Assembly: GCA_001798565.1 (NCBI GenBank)
Contig: MGSR01000040.1
Span: 1-8,877, forward strand
Length of the DNA stretch: 8,877 nt
DNA from: Deltaproteobacteria bacterium RIFCSPLOWO2_12_FULL_60_16
Lineage (GTDB): Bacteria > Desulfobacterota > Binatia > UBA9968
Reading direction: 5' to 3'
Below are positions 1 to 6,565 of this stretch, piece after piece. Numbering within the stretch: position 1 is the first letter of the stretch; each line of letters begins with the position of its first letter. Under the pieces are notes generated by a model. It worked only from the letters and a program-made list of their open reading frames with translations. It did not search any database and was not told where the DNA came from. The translations under genes were made by a program, and so were the position numbers.

Positions 1-313
1 TCAGGAGCCTGCCCTGGCCGTCAAAGGCCAGACCGACGGGCCGCTTAAGATCGGTGATGAAAGGGACGACCTCGCTGCCGGTGATCTTTAAGACCTCCCC
101 GGCCTTGCGGTCTGAGACGAAGACAGCTCCACTGGAATCTACGGCGACCCCGGTAGGCTCTTTGAACCCATCGGCTACTATCTCAACAGGAGCCAGGGCG
201 TCGATCTCGGTGACGGAGGAAGGCTCTGAGGAGATGGGAGCAAGGAAATAAATTGCGGCCAGGAGGATGACCAGAGGAAGAAGAAAAGGGGCGCCTTTTC
301 GGACGTGCTTCAA
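1..313 (-). CDS. NHL-repeat (beta-propeller) protein with N-terminal membrane anchor, 5' part only
   Basis: This is the N-terminal 104 codons of a minus-strand gene that runs off the left edge. I chose the TTG at 311-313 because an AGGAG Shine-Dalgarno (complement of 322-326) lies 8 nt upstream and no ATG or GTG competes in frame. The product starts with a short basic stretch (KHVRK), then a hydrophobic segment at about residues 8-27, which fits a signal anchor or an uncleaved signal peptide. From residue 50 the sequence follows the NHL/SMP-30 propeller pattern: FKEPTGVAVDSSGAVFVSD, then a second blade starting LKRPVGLAFDGQGRLL. Such proteins are usually exported or periplasmic and act in ligand binding or as lactonase-like enzymes; the substrate cannot be told from this part. 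It is transcribed divergently from the rest of the window, from a strong-looking promoter at 379-408. The family assignment is good, the function unknown. Confidence 0.8.
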   Translation of the reverse strand, partial: MKHVRKGAPFLLPLVILLAAIYFLAPISSEPSSVTEIDALAPVEIVADGFKEPTGVAVDSSGAVFVSDRKAGEVLKITGSEVVPFITDLKRPVGLAFDGQGRLL

Positions 314-321
314 AAAGAGAT

Positions 322-326
322 CTCCT
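322..326 (-). promoter_or_regulatory. Shine-Dalgarno that fixes the TTG start of the NHL gene
   Basis: On the minus strand the sequence reads AGGAG, then 8 nt, then TTG. The codons upstream in this frame contain no ATG or GTG back to the proposed promoter, so this site decides the start. Confidence 0.7.
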
Positions 327-378
327 CTTGGCGGCGATAGAGAATAAATCTCAAATCGAATACTTATAAACGGGGCGG

Positions 379-408
379 ACTATAGTTCTGTAACAAGCGG
401 ATTGTCAA
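379..408 (-). promoter_or_regulatory. Sigma70-type promoter of the NHL gene
   Basis: On the minus strand a perfect TTGACA (complement of 403-408) is followed after 18 nt by TATAGT (complement of 379-384), a 5/6 match to the -10 consensus. Transcription would begin near 372 and leave a leader of roughly 60 nt before the TTG start. The -35 box lies inside a 9-bp inverted repeat shared with the opposite promoter. Confidence 0.65.
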
Positions 409-428
409 GGCCTCTATCCCCTTGACAA
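402..428. repeat. Perfect 9-bp inverted repeat between divergent promoters
   Basis: TTGTCAAGG at 402-410 and its exact complement CCTTGACAA at 420-428 are separated by 9 nt, so arm centres are 18 bp apart, a little under two helical turns. Each arm carries the TTGACA -35 box of one of the two outward-facing promoters. It could be an operator for a dimeric regulator, or simply two consensus -35 boxes placed back to back. Confidence 0.7.
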
Positions 429-451
429 CACCGCCTACCCCCTTCCATAGT
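422..451 (+). promoter_or_regulatory. Weak candidate promoter facing the small membrane-protein gene
   Basis: TTGACA at 422-427 is followed 18 nt later by CATAGT at 446-451 (4/6 to TATAAT). The weakness of the proposal is distance: a start 6-8 nt downstream would fall at about 458, inside or after the AGGAGG at 452-457, and would give an almost leaderless mRNA. The true -10 may therefore lie elsewhere. Confidence 0.35.
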
Positions 452-461
452 AGGAGGCCTC

Positions 462-800
462 ATGACGGGTGAGAAGGGCAAAAGCGCCTGGCTCGCGGCT
501 ATCCTCACGGTGTTCATCCCCGGGCTCGGCCAGGCCTACGCCGGCAGATACGATCGCGGTCTGGTGATCCTGGCGGTCACGGTCTTCTTCGGCTTTTTCC
601 TCCTTCAAACCTTTACCGTCATGGAAGCCCATCTGCTGTCCGAGGGCGAGACGTTGTTCAGTTGGGCGCGCGAAAACCTCGTCCGTCTCGGCGTCAACGG
701 CCTGCGCCTGTTCGCCTGCCTCTTCATGGCTGCGGTCCTTTACATCTGGATCGTCGTGGACGCTTATCTCTCGGCGTCTCAAAAGGGGCGGAAGGATTGA
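462..800 (+). CDS. Small three-helix membrane protein, TM2/DUF5683-like
   Basis: The 112-residue product begins with a short polar N-terminus and then shows LTVFIPGLGQAYAGRYDRG at about residues 15-33. This pattern (F-P-G-L-G-Q-x-Y-x-G followed by a basic/glycine turn) is typical of the small TM2 and DUF5683-like membrane proteins found in many bacteria. Hydrophobic segments lie at about residues 9-27, 33-50 and 81-103, joined by an acidic, amphipathic loop at about 53-75, so three inner-membrane passes are likely. The C-terminus is short and basic (SQKGRKD). AGGAGG at 452-457 sits 4 nt before the ATG. The biochemical role of these proteins is not established and none can be read here. The gene lies 110 bp ahead of rpsO, which has its own candidate promoters, so it need not belong to that operon. 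Confidence 0.75.
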   Translation: MTGEKGKSAWLAAILTVFIPGLGQAYAGRYDRGLVILAVTVFFGFFLLQTFTVMEAHLLSEGETLFSWARENLVRLGVNGLRLFACLFMAAVLYIWIVVDAYLSASQKGRKD

Positions 801-825
801 GCGCTTAAGCGGGCGAAGATATATT
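797..825 (+). promoter_or_regulatory. Candidate promoter P1 for rpsO-pnp
   Basis: TTGAGC at 797-802 (4/6) and TATATT at 820-825 (5/6) are separated by exactly 17 nt. Transcription would start near 832 and give a leader of about 80 nt. The -35 box overlaps the stop codon of the preceding membrane-protein gene. Confidence 0.5.
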
Positions 826-836
826 AGCAGGGCGGC

Positions 837-865
837 TTTACAAGGAAAACGCGTTGTGCTAAAAA
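837..865 (+). promoter_or_regulatory. Candidate promoter P2 for rpsO-pnp, with extended -10
   Basis: TTTACA at 837-842 (5/6) and TAAAAA at 860-865 (4/6) have a 17-nt spacer. A TG at 857-858, one base before the -10, gives an extended -10 element. The start would be near 872, in the AT-rich leader just before the rpsO ribosome-binding site. Two tandem promoters are plausible; I cannot rank them from sequence. Confidence 0.4.
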
Positions 866-910
866 TTAATTAACTAAAAAAAGGAAAGAGAGAAGACGAA
901 CGGAGGATAC

Positions 911-1180
911 ATGGGGATTGCTCAGGAGAACAGGAAAGAGGTTATTGGGCAGTTCAGACTCCATCAGACCGATACGGGCTCGCCTGAGGTCCAGGTTGCG
1001 CTGCTCAGCCAGCGCATCGACCACCTCACGGAGCACTTCAAGGTTCACGTCAAGGACCACCACTCCCGCCGCGGCCTCCTCATGCTGGTAGGGCAGAGAA
1101 GGAGGCTTCTGGATTATCTCAAGAAGAACGATTACCCGAGATACCAAAGCCTGATCCAACGGTTGGGCATCAGGAAGTAG
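911..1180 (+). CDS. rpsO: 30S ribosomal protein uS15
   Basis: The 89-residue product has the normal length for S15 and its core pattern: [19 protein letters not shown] at about residues 18-36, [19 protein letters not shown] at 38-56, and the closing helix with [12 protein letters not shown] and the C-terminal [14 protein letters not shown]15 binds the central domain of 16S rRNA early in 30S assembly. The HHSRRGL segment corresponds to the rRNA-contacting loop. GGAGG at 902-906 lies 4 nt before the ATG. The next gene is pnp, as in most bacteria, and the two are probably co-transcribed. In E. coli, S15 represses its own mRNA through a leader pseudoknot; I do not see a comparable fold in the short AT-rich leader at 866-910, but S15 leader structures differ widely between phyla. 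Confidence 0.97.
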   Translation: MGIAQENRKEVIGQFRLHQTDTGSPEVQVALLSQRIDHLTEHFKVHVKDHHSRRGLLMLVGQRRRLLDYLKKNDYPRYQSLIQRLGIRK

Positions 1181-1222
1181 TGGTCGCCGGCTGAAAGTCC
1201 CCTTCCCTAATTTTTCCGTGAC

Positions 1223-1240
1223 ATCCCTCTCTGAAGGGAT
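1223..1240 (+). promoter_or_regulatory. Short hairpin covering the pnp Shine-Dalgarno
   Basis: ATCCCT at 1223-1228 and AGGGAT at 1235-1240 are perfect 6-bp complements around a 6-nt loop. The 3' arm contains the only ribosome-binding site of pnp (AAGGGA, 1234-1239, 7 nt before the ATG). A folded leader would hide it. In E. coli, pnp is autoregulated through its leader by RNase III and PNPase; whether this small hairpin plays any such role is inference. Confidence 0.4.
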
Positions 1241-1246
1241 CTGCAT

Positions 1247-3391
1247 ATGATAAAGAAGATCGAGGTTGATTATTACGGTCGTCCTCTATCCATAGAGGTG
1301 GGCCGGATGGCGAAGCAGGCCGACGGCGCCGCCCTGGTCCGCTACGGCGAGACCGTGGTCCTGGCGACCGCGGTGGCGGACAGAGAGGCCAAGCGGGATA
1401 CGGATTTTTTCCCCTTGACGGTCGATTATCAGGAGAAGACCTTCGCGGCGGGGAAAATCCCCGGCGGCTTCTTCAAGCGCGAGGGCCGTCCGTCCGAAAA
1501 GGAGATTCTCACCTGCCGGCTGATCGATAGATCGATCCGGCCGCTTTTTGCCGACGGGTTGAGGTGCGAGACCCAGGTCATCGCCACGGTCCTTTCGGCG
1601 GACAGGGAAAACGACCCGGATGTCGTCGCGATGCTGGCGACGTCGGTCGCCCTTGAGGTCTCCGACATCCCGTTTAAGGGGCCGCTCGCCGGCGTCAGGA
1701 TCGGCAGGGTCCAGGGGCAATGGGTGGTCAATCCGACCCAGGGCCAGCTCGAGGGCAGCGACGTCGATATTTTTCTCTCCGGCAGCCGGGACGCCCTCGT
1801 GATGGTGGAGGGCGGGGCCGGGATGGTGCCGGAGGACATGATTCTCGAAGCCCTGTTCCTGGGCCACGAGGCGATCCAGCCGCTCATGGCCTATCAAGCG
1901 GAGATCAAGCGGGAGCTGGGCAAGGGCAAGCGGCCCGTCCCGGTCGTCGAGCGCGACCGCGGCGTGGCGCAGCTGGTGGACGGGCTGGCCCGCAAAAAAA
2001 TTCTCGACGCGATTTCCATCGCGGAAAAGCTCGAGCGGTACAAGCGGCTGGACGAGGTCAAGGCCGACGTTCTCGGGCAGGCCCTTCAGGGGCACCCGGA
2101 GAAGGAAAGGGAGATCAAGGCGGTTTTCGACGAGCTCAAGAAGGATTGCTTCCGCCAGCAGATCGTCAAGGAGCGCCGCCGGATCGACGGCAGAGGGCTG
2201 AAAGACGTCCGCCCGATCACCTGCGAGGTCGAGATCCTGCCCCGCACCCACGGATCGGCCCTGTTTACGCGGGGAGAGACGCAGGCCTTGGTGGTGACGA
2301 CTCTGGGGACCACCTCGGACGAGCAAAAGATCGATGCCCTGATCGGCGAGCATTACAAGAAATTCATGCTCCATTACAACTTTCCTCCCTTCAGCGTCGG
2401 CGAGGTCAAGTTTCTGCGCGGCCCGAGCCGGAGAGATATCGGCCATGGCGCGCTGGCCGAGCGGGCGCTGCTTCCGGTCCTTCCGAAAGAGGAAAATTTC
2501 CCCTACACCCTTCGAATCGTTTCCGAGGTCCTGGAGTCCAACGGCTCCACCTCCATGGCAACCGTCTGCGGGGGCTCTCTGTCTCTGATGGACGCCGGCG
2601 TGCCGATCAGCGCGCCGGTGGCGGGCATCGCCATGGGCTTGATCAAGGAAGGAAACGAAGTCCGCGTCCTCTCCGATATCCTGGGCGACGAAGATCATCT
2701 CGGCGACATGGATTTCAAGGTGGCGGGCACCCGTGAGGGGGTCACGGCCCTGCAAATGGATATCAAGGTCAGCGGCGTGAGCCGGGAGATCATGCGCGAG
2801 GCCCTCTATCAGGCGAGGGAGGGGCGGATGGGAATCCTCGATGTCATGAACAAAACCATCTCGGAGCACCGCACGGAGATCTCGGGCCACGCGCCGAGGA
2901 TCATCACGCTCAAGATCAGGCCGGAAAAGATTCGCGAGGTCATCGGCCCGGGCGGAAAGGTCATTCGCGGCATCGTCGAAGAGACCGGCGTCAAGATGGA
3001 CGTGGAAGACGACGGCACCGTGATGATCGCGTCGAGCGACGAGGCGGCCACGCGCAGGGCCGTGGAGATGGTCCAGAGGATTACCGCCGAGGCGGAGATC
3101 GGCAAGATCTACAAAGGGACCGTGAGGAAGATCATGGACTTCGGCGCCTTCGTCGAGATCCTGCCGGGCACCGACGGGCTGGTCCATATCTCCCAGCTGG
3201 CCCCCGAGCGCGTGAACCGGGTGACCGACGTGCTCAAAGAGGGCGATGAGGTGATGGTCAAGGTCTTGGAGATCGATAAACAGGGAAAGATCAGGCTCAG
3301 CCGAAAAGAGGCGCTTGCGGAAAGCGGGAAGGGCCAACGTTCCCGCAACCCCGGAGGCCGTCACGGGGAACCGTCGCCCGAGGAGCAGTAA
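1247..3391 (+). CDS. pnp: Polyribonucleotide nucleotidyltransferase (PNPase)
   Basis: The 714-residue enzyme degrades RNA 3' to 5' by phosphorolysis, releasing nucleoside diphosphates, and can run in reverse to add tails. Domains are complete and in the usual order: a first RNase PH-like domain (about 5-140), a helical linker domain (about 150-300), the catalytic second RNase PH-like domain (about 310-540), a KH domain (about 553-612) and an S1 domain (from about 618). Catalytic residues are seen in GDEDHLGDMDFKVAGT: D483, D489 and K491 have the same spacing as D486, D492 and K494 of E. coli. The KH loop is G567-P-G-G570, and the S1 domain opens IGKIYKGTVRKIMDFGAFVEI-like. The C-terminus ends in a short basic/glycine tail (about 690-714), normal for the family. 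It lies 66 bp after rpsO. Its ribosome-binding site may be occluded by a hairpin. Confidence 0.98.
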   Translation: MIKKIEVDYYGRPLSIEVGRMAKQADGAALVRYGETVVLATAVADREAKRDTDFFPLTVDYQEKTFAAGKIPGGFFKREGRPSEKEILTCRLIDRSIRPLFADGLRCETQVIATVLSADRENDPDVVAMLATSVALEVSDIPFKGPLAGVRIGRVQGQWVVNPTQGQLEGSDVDIFLSGSRDALVMVEGGAGMVPEDMILEALFLGHEAIQPLMAYQAEIKRELGKGKRPVPVVERDRGVAQLVDGLARKKILDAISIAEKLERYKRLDEVKADVLGQALQGHPEKEREIKAVFDELKKDCFRQQIVKERRRIDGRGLKDVRPITCEVEILPRTHGSALFTRGETQALVVTTLGTTSDEQKIDALIGEHYKKFMLHYNFPPFSVGEVKFLRGPSRRDIGHGALAERALLPVLPKEENFPYTLRIVSEVLESNGSTSMATVCGGSLSLMDAGVPISAPVAGIAMGLIKEGNEVRVLSDILGDEDHLGDMDFKVAGTREGVTALQMDIKVSGVSREIMREALYQAREGRMGILDVMNKTISEHRTEISGHAPRIITLKIRPEKIREVIGPGGKVIRGIVEETGVKMDVEDDGTVMIASSDEAATRRAVEMVQRITAEAEIGKIYKGTVRKIMDFGAFVEILPGTDGLVHISQLAPERVNRVTDVLKEGDEVMVKVLEIDKQGKIRLSRKEALAESGKGQRSRNPGGRHGEPSPEEQ

Positions 3392-3408
3392 AACGTCTCT
3401 TCCTCTCC

Positions 3409-4677
3409 ATGTTTAATAAGACCGTCCTGGACAACGGTATTCGCATTCTCTCGGAAGAGATGCCGAACACCCGTTCCGCCAGCCTGGGCATCTGGGTGGA
3501 GAACGGCTCCCGCCACGAATCACGCCACCAGAACGGGATTTCCCATTTTGTCGAGCACCTGCTGTTCAAAGGGACGGAAAGGCGCAGCGCCGCGCGCATC
3601 GCCGAGGAGATGGACGCGGTCGGGGGCGTGCTCAATGCCTTCACCGCGAAGGAGTACACCTGCTACTACGGCAAGGTGCTGGACGAGAACCTCCCGCTGG
3701 CGATCGATCTTCTGACCGATATCTTTCTCCATTCGATCTTCGACCGCGAGGAGATCGAGCGGGAGCGGTCGGTGATCCTGCAGGAGATCTCCCAGGCCGA
3801 AGACACCCCCGACGATTACGTGCACGACCTCTTCAGTCTCGACTTCTTCCGGGACCACCCGCTGGGCAGGCCGATTTGCGGCGAGGTCGCTACCGTGCGC
3901 AATTTCCGCCGCGAGGACTTTCTCGAGTTTGTCCAGGAGCGCTACCTCCCGGGACGAGTCCTGGTGGCCGCAGCGGGCCATCTCCAGCATGAGGATCTGG
4001 TCCGCGAGATGGAAAAGAGGCTTGGGGCCGTCGAGAATTCAAAATTAAAAATTAACAATTCAAAATTCAAAGAGGATGCCCCCGCGCTCCAGAGCGGCAT
4101 CTTCCAGCATTCCAAGTCGTTGGAACAGGTCCACTTCTGTCTGGGTGTCGCCGGCATCCACCAGTCCCACCCGATGCGCTATGCCGCCTATATCCTGAAC
4201 ACCATCCTCGGGGGCGGGATGAGCTCGCGGCTGTTTCAGGAGATCCGCGAGAAGCGGGGCAAGGCCTACTCGGTATACTCTTTTCTCTCTTCGTATAAGG
4301 ACGTGGGTTATCTGGGGGTCTACGCGGGCACCAGCATCGATTGGGTGGAGGAAGTCGTGGAGCTGGTTCTCAAGGAGATGGGGCGGCTCGCCGCCGGGGA
4401 GATCGGCGAAGAGGAGATCGAGCGCACCAAGAACCAGTTGATCGGAGGCATGATCCTCGGACTCGAGACGTCGGACGCCTGGATGAGTCATATCGCCAAG
4501 AACGAGATCTACTTCAGCAAGGCGGTCACCGTGGAGGAGATCTCACGGAAAATCCGTTCGGTCTCCCGCGCCGATCTCATCGAGCTGGCCGGCGCCATCC
4601 TGAGGCCGGAAGGGATGGCGCTTACCCTGCTGGGGGACGTCGAAAAGAAGAAGCTGGAGCTGAGCCTATCGATTTAA
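3409..4677 (+). CDS. M16 family zinc metallopeptidase (processing-peptidase-like)
   Basis: The 422-residue protein matches the bacterial members of the insulinase/mitochondrial processing peptidase family (B. subtilis MlpA/YmxG-like), commonly encoded next to pnp. The N-terminal catalytic domain carries the inverted zinc motif H46-F-V-E49-H50; E126 lies 76 residues after H50, where the third zinc ligand is expected (ILQEISQAEDTPDD). E49 would be the general base. The C-terminal domain starts near residue 230 (SLEQVHFCLGVAGI) and has the conserved IREKRGKAYSVYS segment. The start matches the usual NKTVLDNGIRILSE opening, but the leader is pyrimidine-rich and has no Shine-Dalgarno; the nearest GAGGAG is 23 nt away, in the end of pnp. 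Residues 210-221 (NSKLKINNSKFK), in the linker between domains, are encoded by an AT-rich heptamer array. The substrate is unknown. A C-terminal half lacking zinc ligands is normal for the family. Confidence 0.92.
   Translation: MFNKTVLDNGIRILSEEMPNTRSASLGIWVENGSRHESRHQNGISHFVEHLLFKGTERRSAARIAEEMDAVGGVLNAFTAKEYTCYYGKVLDENLPLAIDLLTDIFLHSIFDREEIERERSVILQEISQAEDTPDDYVHDLFSLDFFRDHPLGRPICGEVATVRNFRREDFLEFVQERYLPGRVLVAAAGHLQHEDLVREMEKRLGAVENSKLKINNSKFKEDAPALQSGIFQHSKSLEQVHFCLGVAGIHQSHPMRYAAYILNTILGGGMSSRLFQEIREKRGKAYSVYSFLSSYKDVGYLGVYAGTSIDWVEEVVELVLKEMGRLAAGEIGEEEIERTKNQLIGGMILGLETSDAWMSHIAKNEIYFSKAVTVEEISRKIRSVSRADLIELAGAILRPEGMALTLLGDVEKKKLELSLSI
4036..4071 (+). repeat. AT-rich heptamer array inside the peptidase gene
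   Basis: Thirty-six bases with only 4 G/C fall into five 7-nt units of the form AATTMAN (AATTCAA, AATTAAA and AATTAAC are the variants) plus one base. AATTCAAAATT occurs at 4036-4046 and again at 4057-4067, 21 nt apart, which is three heptamers or seven codons. The insert is exactly 12 codons long, so the reading frame stays open. It encodes a lysine/asparagine-rich linker, residues 210-221. The surrounding gene is about 60% GC, so the segment stands out as acquired. Confidence 0.8.
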
Positions 4678-4680
4678 AGT

Positions 4681-4701
4681 ATGAAGGATGAGGGATGTAG
4701 G
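4681..4701 (+). repeat. Three heptamers over the start of dut
   Basis: ATGAAGG, ATGAGGG and ATGTAGG follow one another exactly at 4681-4701, beginning 3 nt after the peptidase stop codon. The second unit supplies the annotated ATG of dut, and the units also supply AGG-type ribosome-binding sequences for downstream in-frame starts. Confidence 0.6.
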
Positions 4702-5188
4702 TTTGGTTTCCGTGGAAGAAGTTCAAATTCAGATACGGCGGCTGCGCCAAAGCGAAGATCTTCCGTTGCCGGCCTATATGACCGCGGGATCCGCGGGGAT
4801 GGATCTTACCGCGGATCTGGAAAAAGAGCTGGTCCTCACGCCGCTCGGGCGCGCCCTGATACCGACCGGTATCGCCGTGGCCTTGCCCCCCGGCTTTGAG
4901 GCCCAGATACGGCCCCGCAGCGGCCTCGCCCTCAAAGCCGGGATCACCTTGCTCAACACCCCCGGTACGATCGATTCAGATTACCGGGGCGAGATCCAGC
5001 TGCTCGCCATCAACCTGGGGCAGGAGGCCGTCGTGATCCATCGCGGAGAGCGGGTGGCCCAGATGGTGGTGCAGCGGGTATGCAAGGCCCGATGGCAGGA
5101 GGTGGACGAGCTGCCCCCGTCGCAGCGGCAGGACGGCGGATTCGGACACACCAACGAAAGTTCAAAGGTTAAAGGGTTGAAGGGTTAA
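4688..5188 (+). CDS. dut: Deoxyuridine 5'-triphosphate nucleotidohydrolase (dUTPase)
   Basis: The trimeric dUTPase hydrolyses dUTP to dUMP and pyrophosphate, keeping uracil out of DNA and feeding thymidylate synthesis. All five family motifs are present: I, AGSAGMDL (33-40); II, RPRSGLA (75-81); [14 protein letters not shown] (93-103) with the catalytic Asp at D96; [11 protein letters not shown] (119-127); V, GGFGHTN (150-156), the flexible arm that closes over the substrate. Length from the ATG is 166 residues against about 145-155 in relatives. The excess sits at both ends. The last nine residues (SSKVKGLKG) and the stop codon are encoded by a repeat array. The first eight may also be extra: the TTG at 4703 has GAGGG 8 nt upstream, and the GTG at 4712 would give [12 protein letters not shown], closer to the family's usual opening, whereas the ATG at 4688 has AAGG directly adjacent with no spacer. 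The start is therefore uncertain by up to eight codons. Confidence 0.95.
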   Translation: MRDVGLVSVEEVQIQIRRLRQSEDLPLPAYMTAGSAGMDLTADLEKELVLTPLGRALIPTGIAVALPPGFEAQIRPRSGLALKAGITLLNTPGTIDSDYRGEIQLLAINLGQEAVVIHRGERVAQMVVQRVCKARWQEVDELPPSQRQDGGFGHTNESSKVKGLKG

Positions 5189-5192
5189 AGGG
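5161..5192 (+). repeat. Octamer array encoding the dut tail and stop codon
   Basis: Four consecutive 8-nt units of the form TTNAAGGG occupy 5161-5192: TTCAAAGG, TTAAAGGG, TTGAAGGG and TTAAAGGG. Translated in the dut frame they give SSKVKGLKG and then TAA at 5186-5188. The dUTPase fold is already complete before this point. Confidence 0.75.
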
Positions 5193-5244
5193 AATATAAG
5201 GTTGAAAAGATAACGGGGACGCTGCAACTTTTGAACCCTTAAAC
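5168..5244 (+). repeat. Imperfect inverted repeat between dut and purB
   Basis: The segment 5230-5244 on the opposite strand reads as a further copy of the TTNAAGGG array and complements 5168-5182 at 12 of 15 positions, with a 47-nt loop between. A transcript could form a long imperfect stem over the dut stop codon. There is no U-tract after it, so I do not call it a terminator. The 84-nt gap to purB holds no clear promoter. Confidence 0.5.
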
Positions 5245-5272
5245 GTCCAGCGGTCTGCTTCGAAGCACGAAT

Positions 5273-6565
5273 ATGATTGACCGTTACACGCGTCCTGAGA
5301 TGGGTCGGATCTGGTCCGAGCAAAACCAGTTCCAAAAGTGGCTCGAGGTGGAGATCCTGGCGGCGGAGGCGCTGGCGCAGCTGGGCAAGGTCCCGAAGGC
5401 GGCGGTCGCCCGGATTAAAAAAAAGGCCCGCTTCAAGCTGGCCCGCATCCGGCAGATCGAAAAGGAAGTGCGCCACGAGACGATCGCTTTTTTGAGCTCG
5501 GTGGCGGAGTTCGTGGGCGACGACGCGCGCTTTCTCCATGTGGGAATGACCTCCTCCGACGTCATGGATACGGCGCTCGCCCTGCAGCTCAAGGAGGCCG
5601 CGTCCCTGCTGATCGAAGATGTGCGCGAGATCATGCGCGTGCTCCGGCGGCAGGCCTTCAGGTACAAGAAGATCCCGATGATCGGCCGCACCCACGGGGT
5701 GCATGCGGAGCCGATCACCTTCGGCCTGAAGCTCGCCCTCTGGCACGAGGAGATGAGGCGCCACCTGGCCCGGCTGGAGGGGGCGGCCGGCGAGATCAGC
5801 GTGGGAAAGATATCCGGGGCGGTCGGCACCTTCGCTCAAGTGTCGCCCAAAGTGGAGGCCTACGTCTGTAGAAAAAGCGGGCTCAAGCCGGCCCTGGTCT
5901 CGAATCAGATCATTCAGCGCGATCGCCACGCGTTCTTTTTCGCCACCCTGGCGGTGATCGCCAGCTCGCTGGAGAAATTCGCCGTCGAGATCCGCCACCT
6001 GCAGAGGACGGAGGTCCGGGAGGCGGAAGAGCCTTTTACCAGAGGGCAAAAAGGGTCGTCGGCGATGCCCCATAAGAGAAATCCGATCTTGTCGGAAAAC
6101 GTCTCCGGCCTGGCGCGGCTCATGCGCGCTTACGCGTTGGCGGCCCTCGAGAACGTCCCGCTCTGGCACGAGCGGGACATCAGCCACTCTTCCGTGGAGC
6201 GGGTGATCGCCCCGGATGCCACCATCGTCCTCGATTTCATGCTCCGGCGGATGACCTATGTGCTGAGGGAGCTCTGTGTCTATCCGGAGAACATGCGGCG
6301 CAACCTGGAAAGGAGCGGCGGGGTAATCTTCTCGGAGCGGGTATTGCTGCGCCTGGTCGACAAGGGGTTGTCGCGCGATGCCGCCTACCGGATGGTGCAG
6401 CGTCACGCCCTGAAAGCGGCCAGGGACGGCGGTGACTTGAAGCGCGGTGTCTCGCAGGATCCGGAGATCCGCCGACATCTCTCGCGCCGCGACATCGAGC
6501 AAATCTGGGATTTGCAACATTATCTGAAGAACGTCGATCTGATCTTCAACCGGGTCTTTCATTAG
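5273..6565 (+). CDS. purB: Adenylosuccinate lyase
   Basis: The 430-residue product is the short (B. subtilis-type) lyase of the fumarase/aspartase superfamily. It cleaves SAICAR to AICAR and adenylosuccinate to AMP, releasing fumarate in both cases. The superfamily signature GSSAMPHKRNP lies at 261-271; S262/S263 are on the flexible catalytic loop and K268 follows. H141 in GRTHGVHAEP matches the catalytic histidine of the B. subtilis enzyme, and TSSDVMDTA marks the first conserved region. It starts MIDRYTRPEMGRIWSE, the normal opening, although no good Shine-Dalgarno precedes the ATG (only GAAG about 8 nt upstream). It is 84 bp after dut and is followed by a 470-bp repeat island before the next purine gene. 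Length and all motifs are intact. Confidence 0.97.
   Translation: MIDRYTRPEMGRIWSEQNQFQKWLEVEILAAEALAQLGKVPKAAVARIKKKARFKLARIRQIEKEVRHETIAFLSSVAEFVGDDARFLHVGMTSSDVMDTALALQLKEAASLLIEDVREIMRVLRRQAFRYKKIPMIGRTHGVHAEPITFGLKLALWHEEMRRHLARLEGAAGEISVGKISGAVGTFAQVSPKVEAYVCRKSGLKPALVSNQIIQRDRHAFFFATLAVIASSLEKFAVEIRHLQRTEVREAEEPFTRGQKGSSAMPHKRNPILSENVSGLARLMRAYALAALENVPLWHERDISHSSVERVIAPDATIVLDFMLRRMTYVLRELCVYPENMRRNLERSGGVIFSERVLLRLVDKGLSRDAAYRMVQRHALKAARDGGDLKRGVSQDPEIRRHLSRRDIEQIWDLQHYLKNVDLIFNRVFH

Noticed and set aside
802..811. The palindrome CGCTTAAGCG after the membrane-protein gene as an intrinsic terminator.
   Set aside because: It is only 10 bp, has no loop and no following U-tract, and overlaps the candidate rpsO promoter region.
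866..910. An S15-binding leader structure for rpsO autoregulation.
   Set aside because: The leader is short, AT- and purine-rich, and I could not find a pseudoknot or three-way junction like those known for S15.
1286..3364. A very long (692-codon) open frame on the minus strand of pnp.
   Set aside because: The plus-strand frame is an intact PNPase with all catalytic residues. The antisense frame is a typical codon-bias shadow in GC-rich DNA, rich in D, H, R and L, with no family pattern.
5162..6562. A 466-codon open frame on the minus strand of purB.
   Set aside because: It is an antisense shadow of an intact adenylosuccinate lyase; its sequence is low in family-like features and starts and ends with the purB frame.
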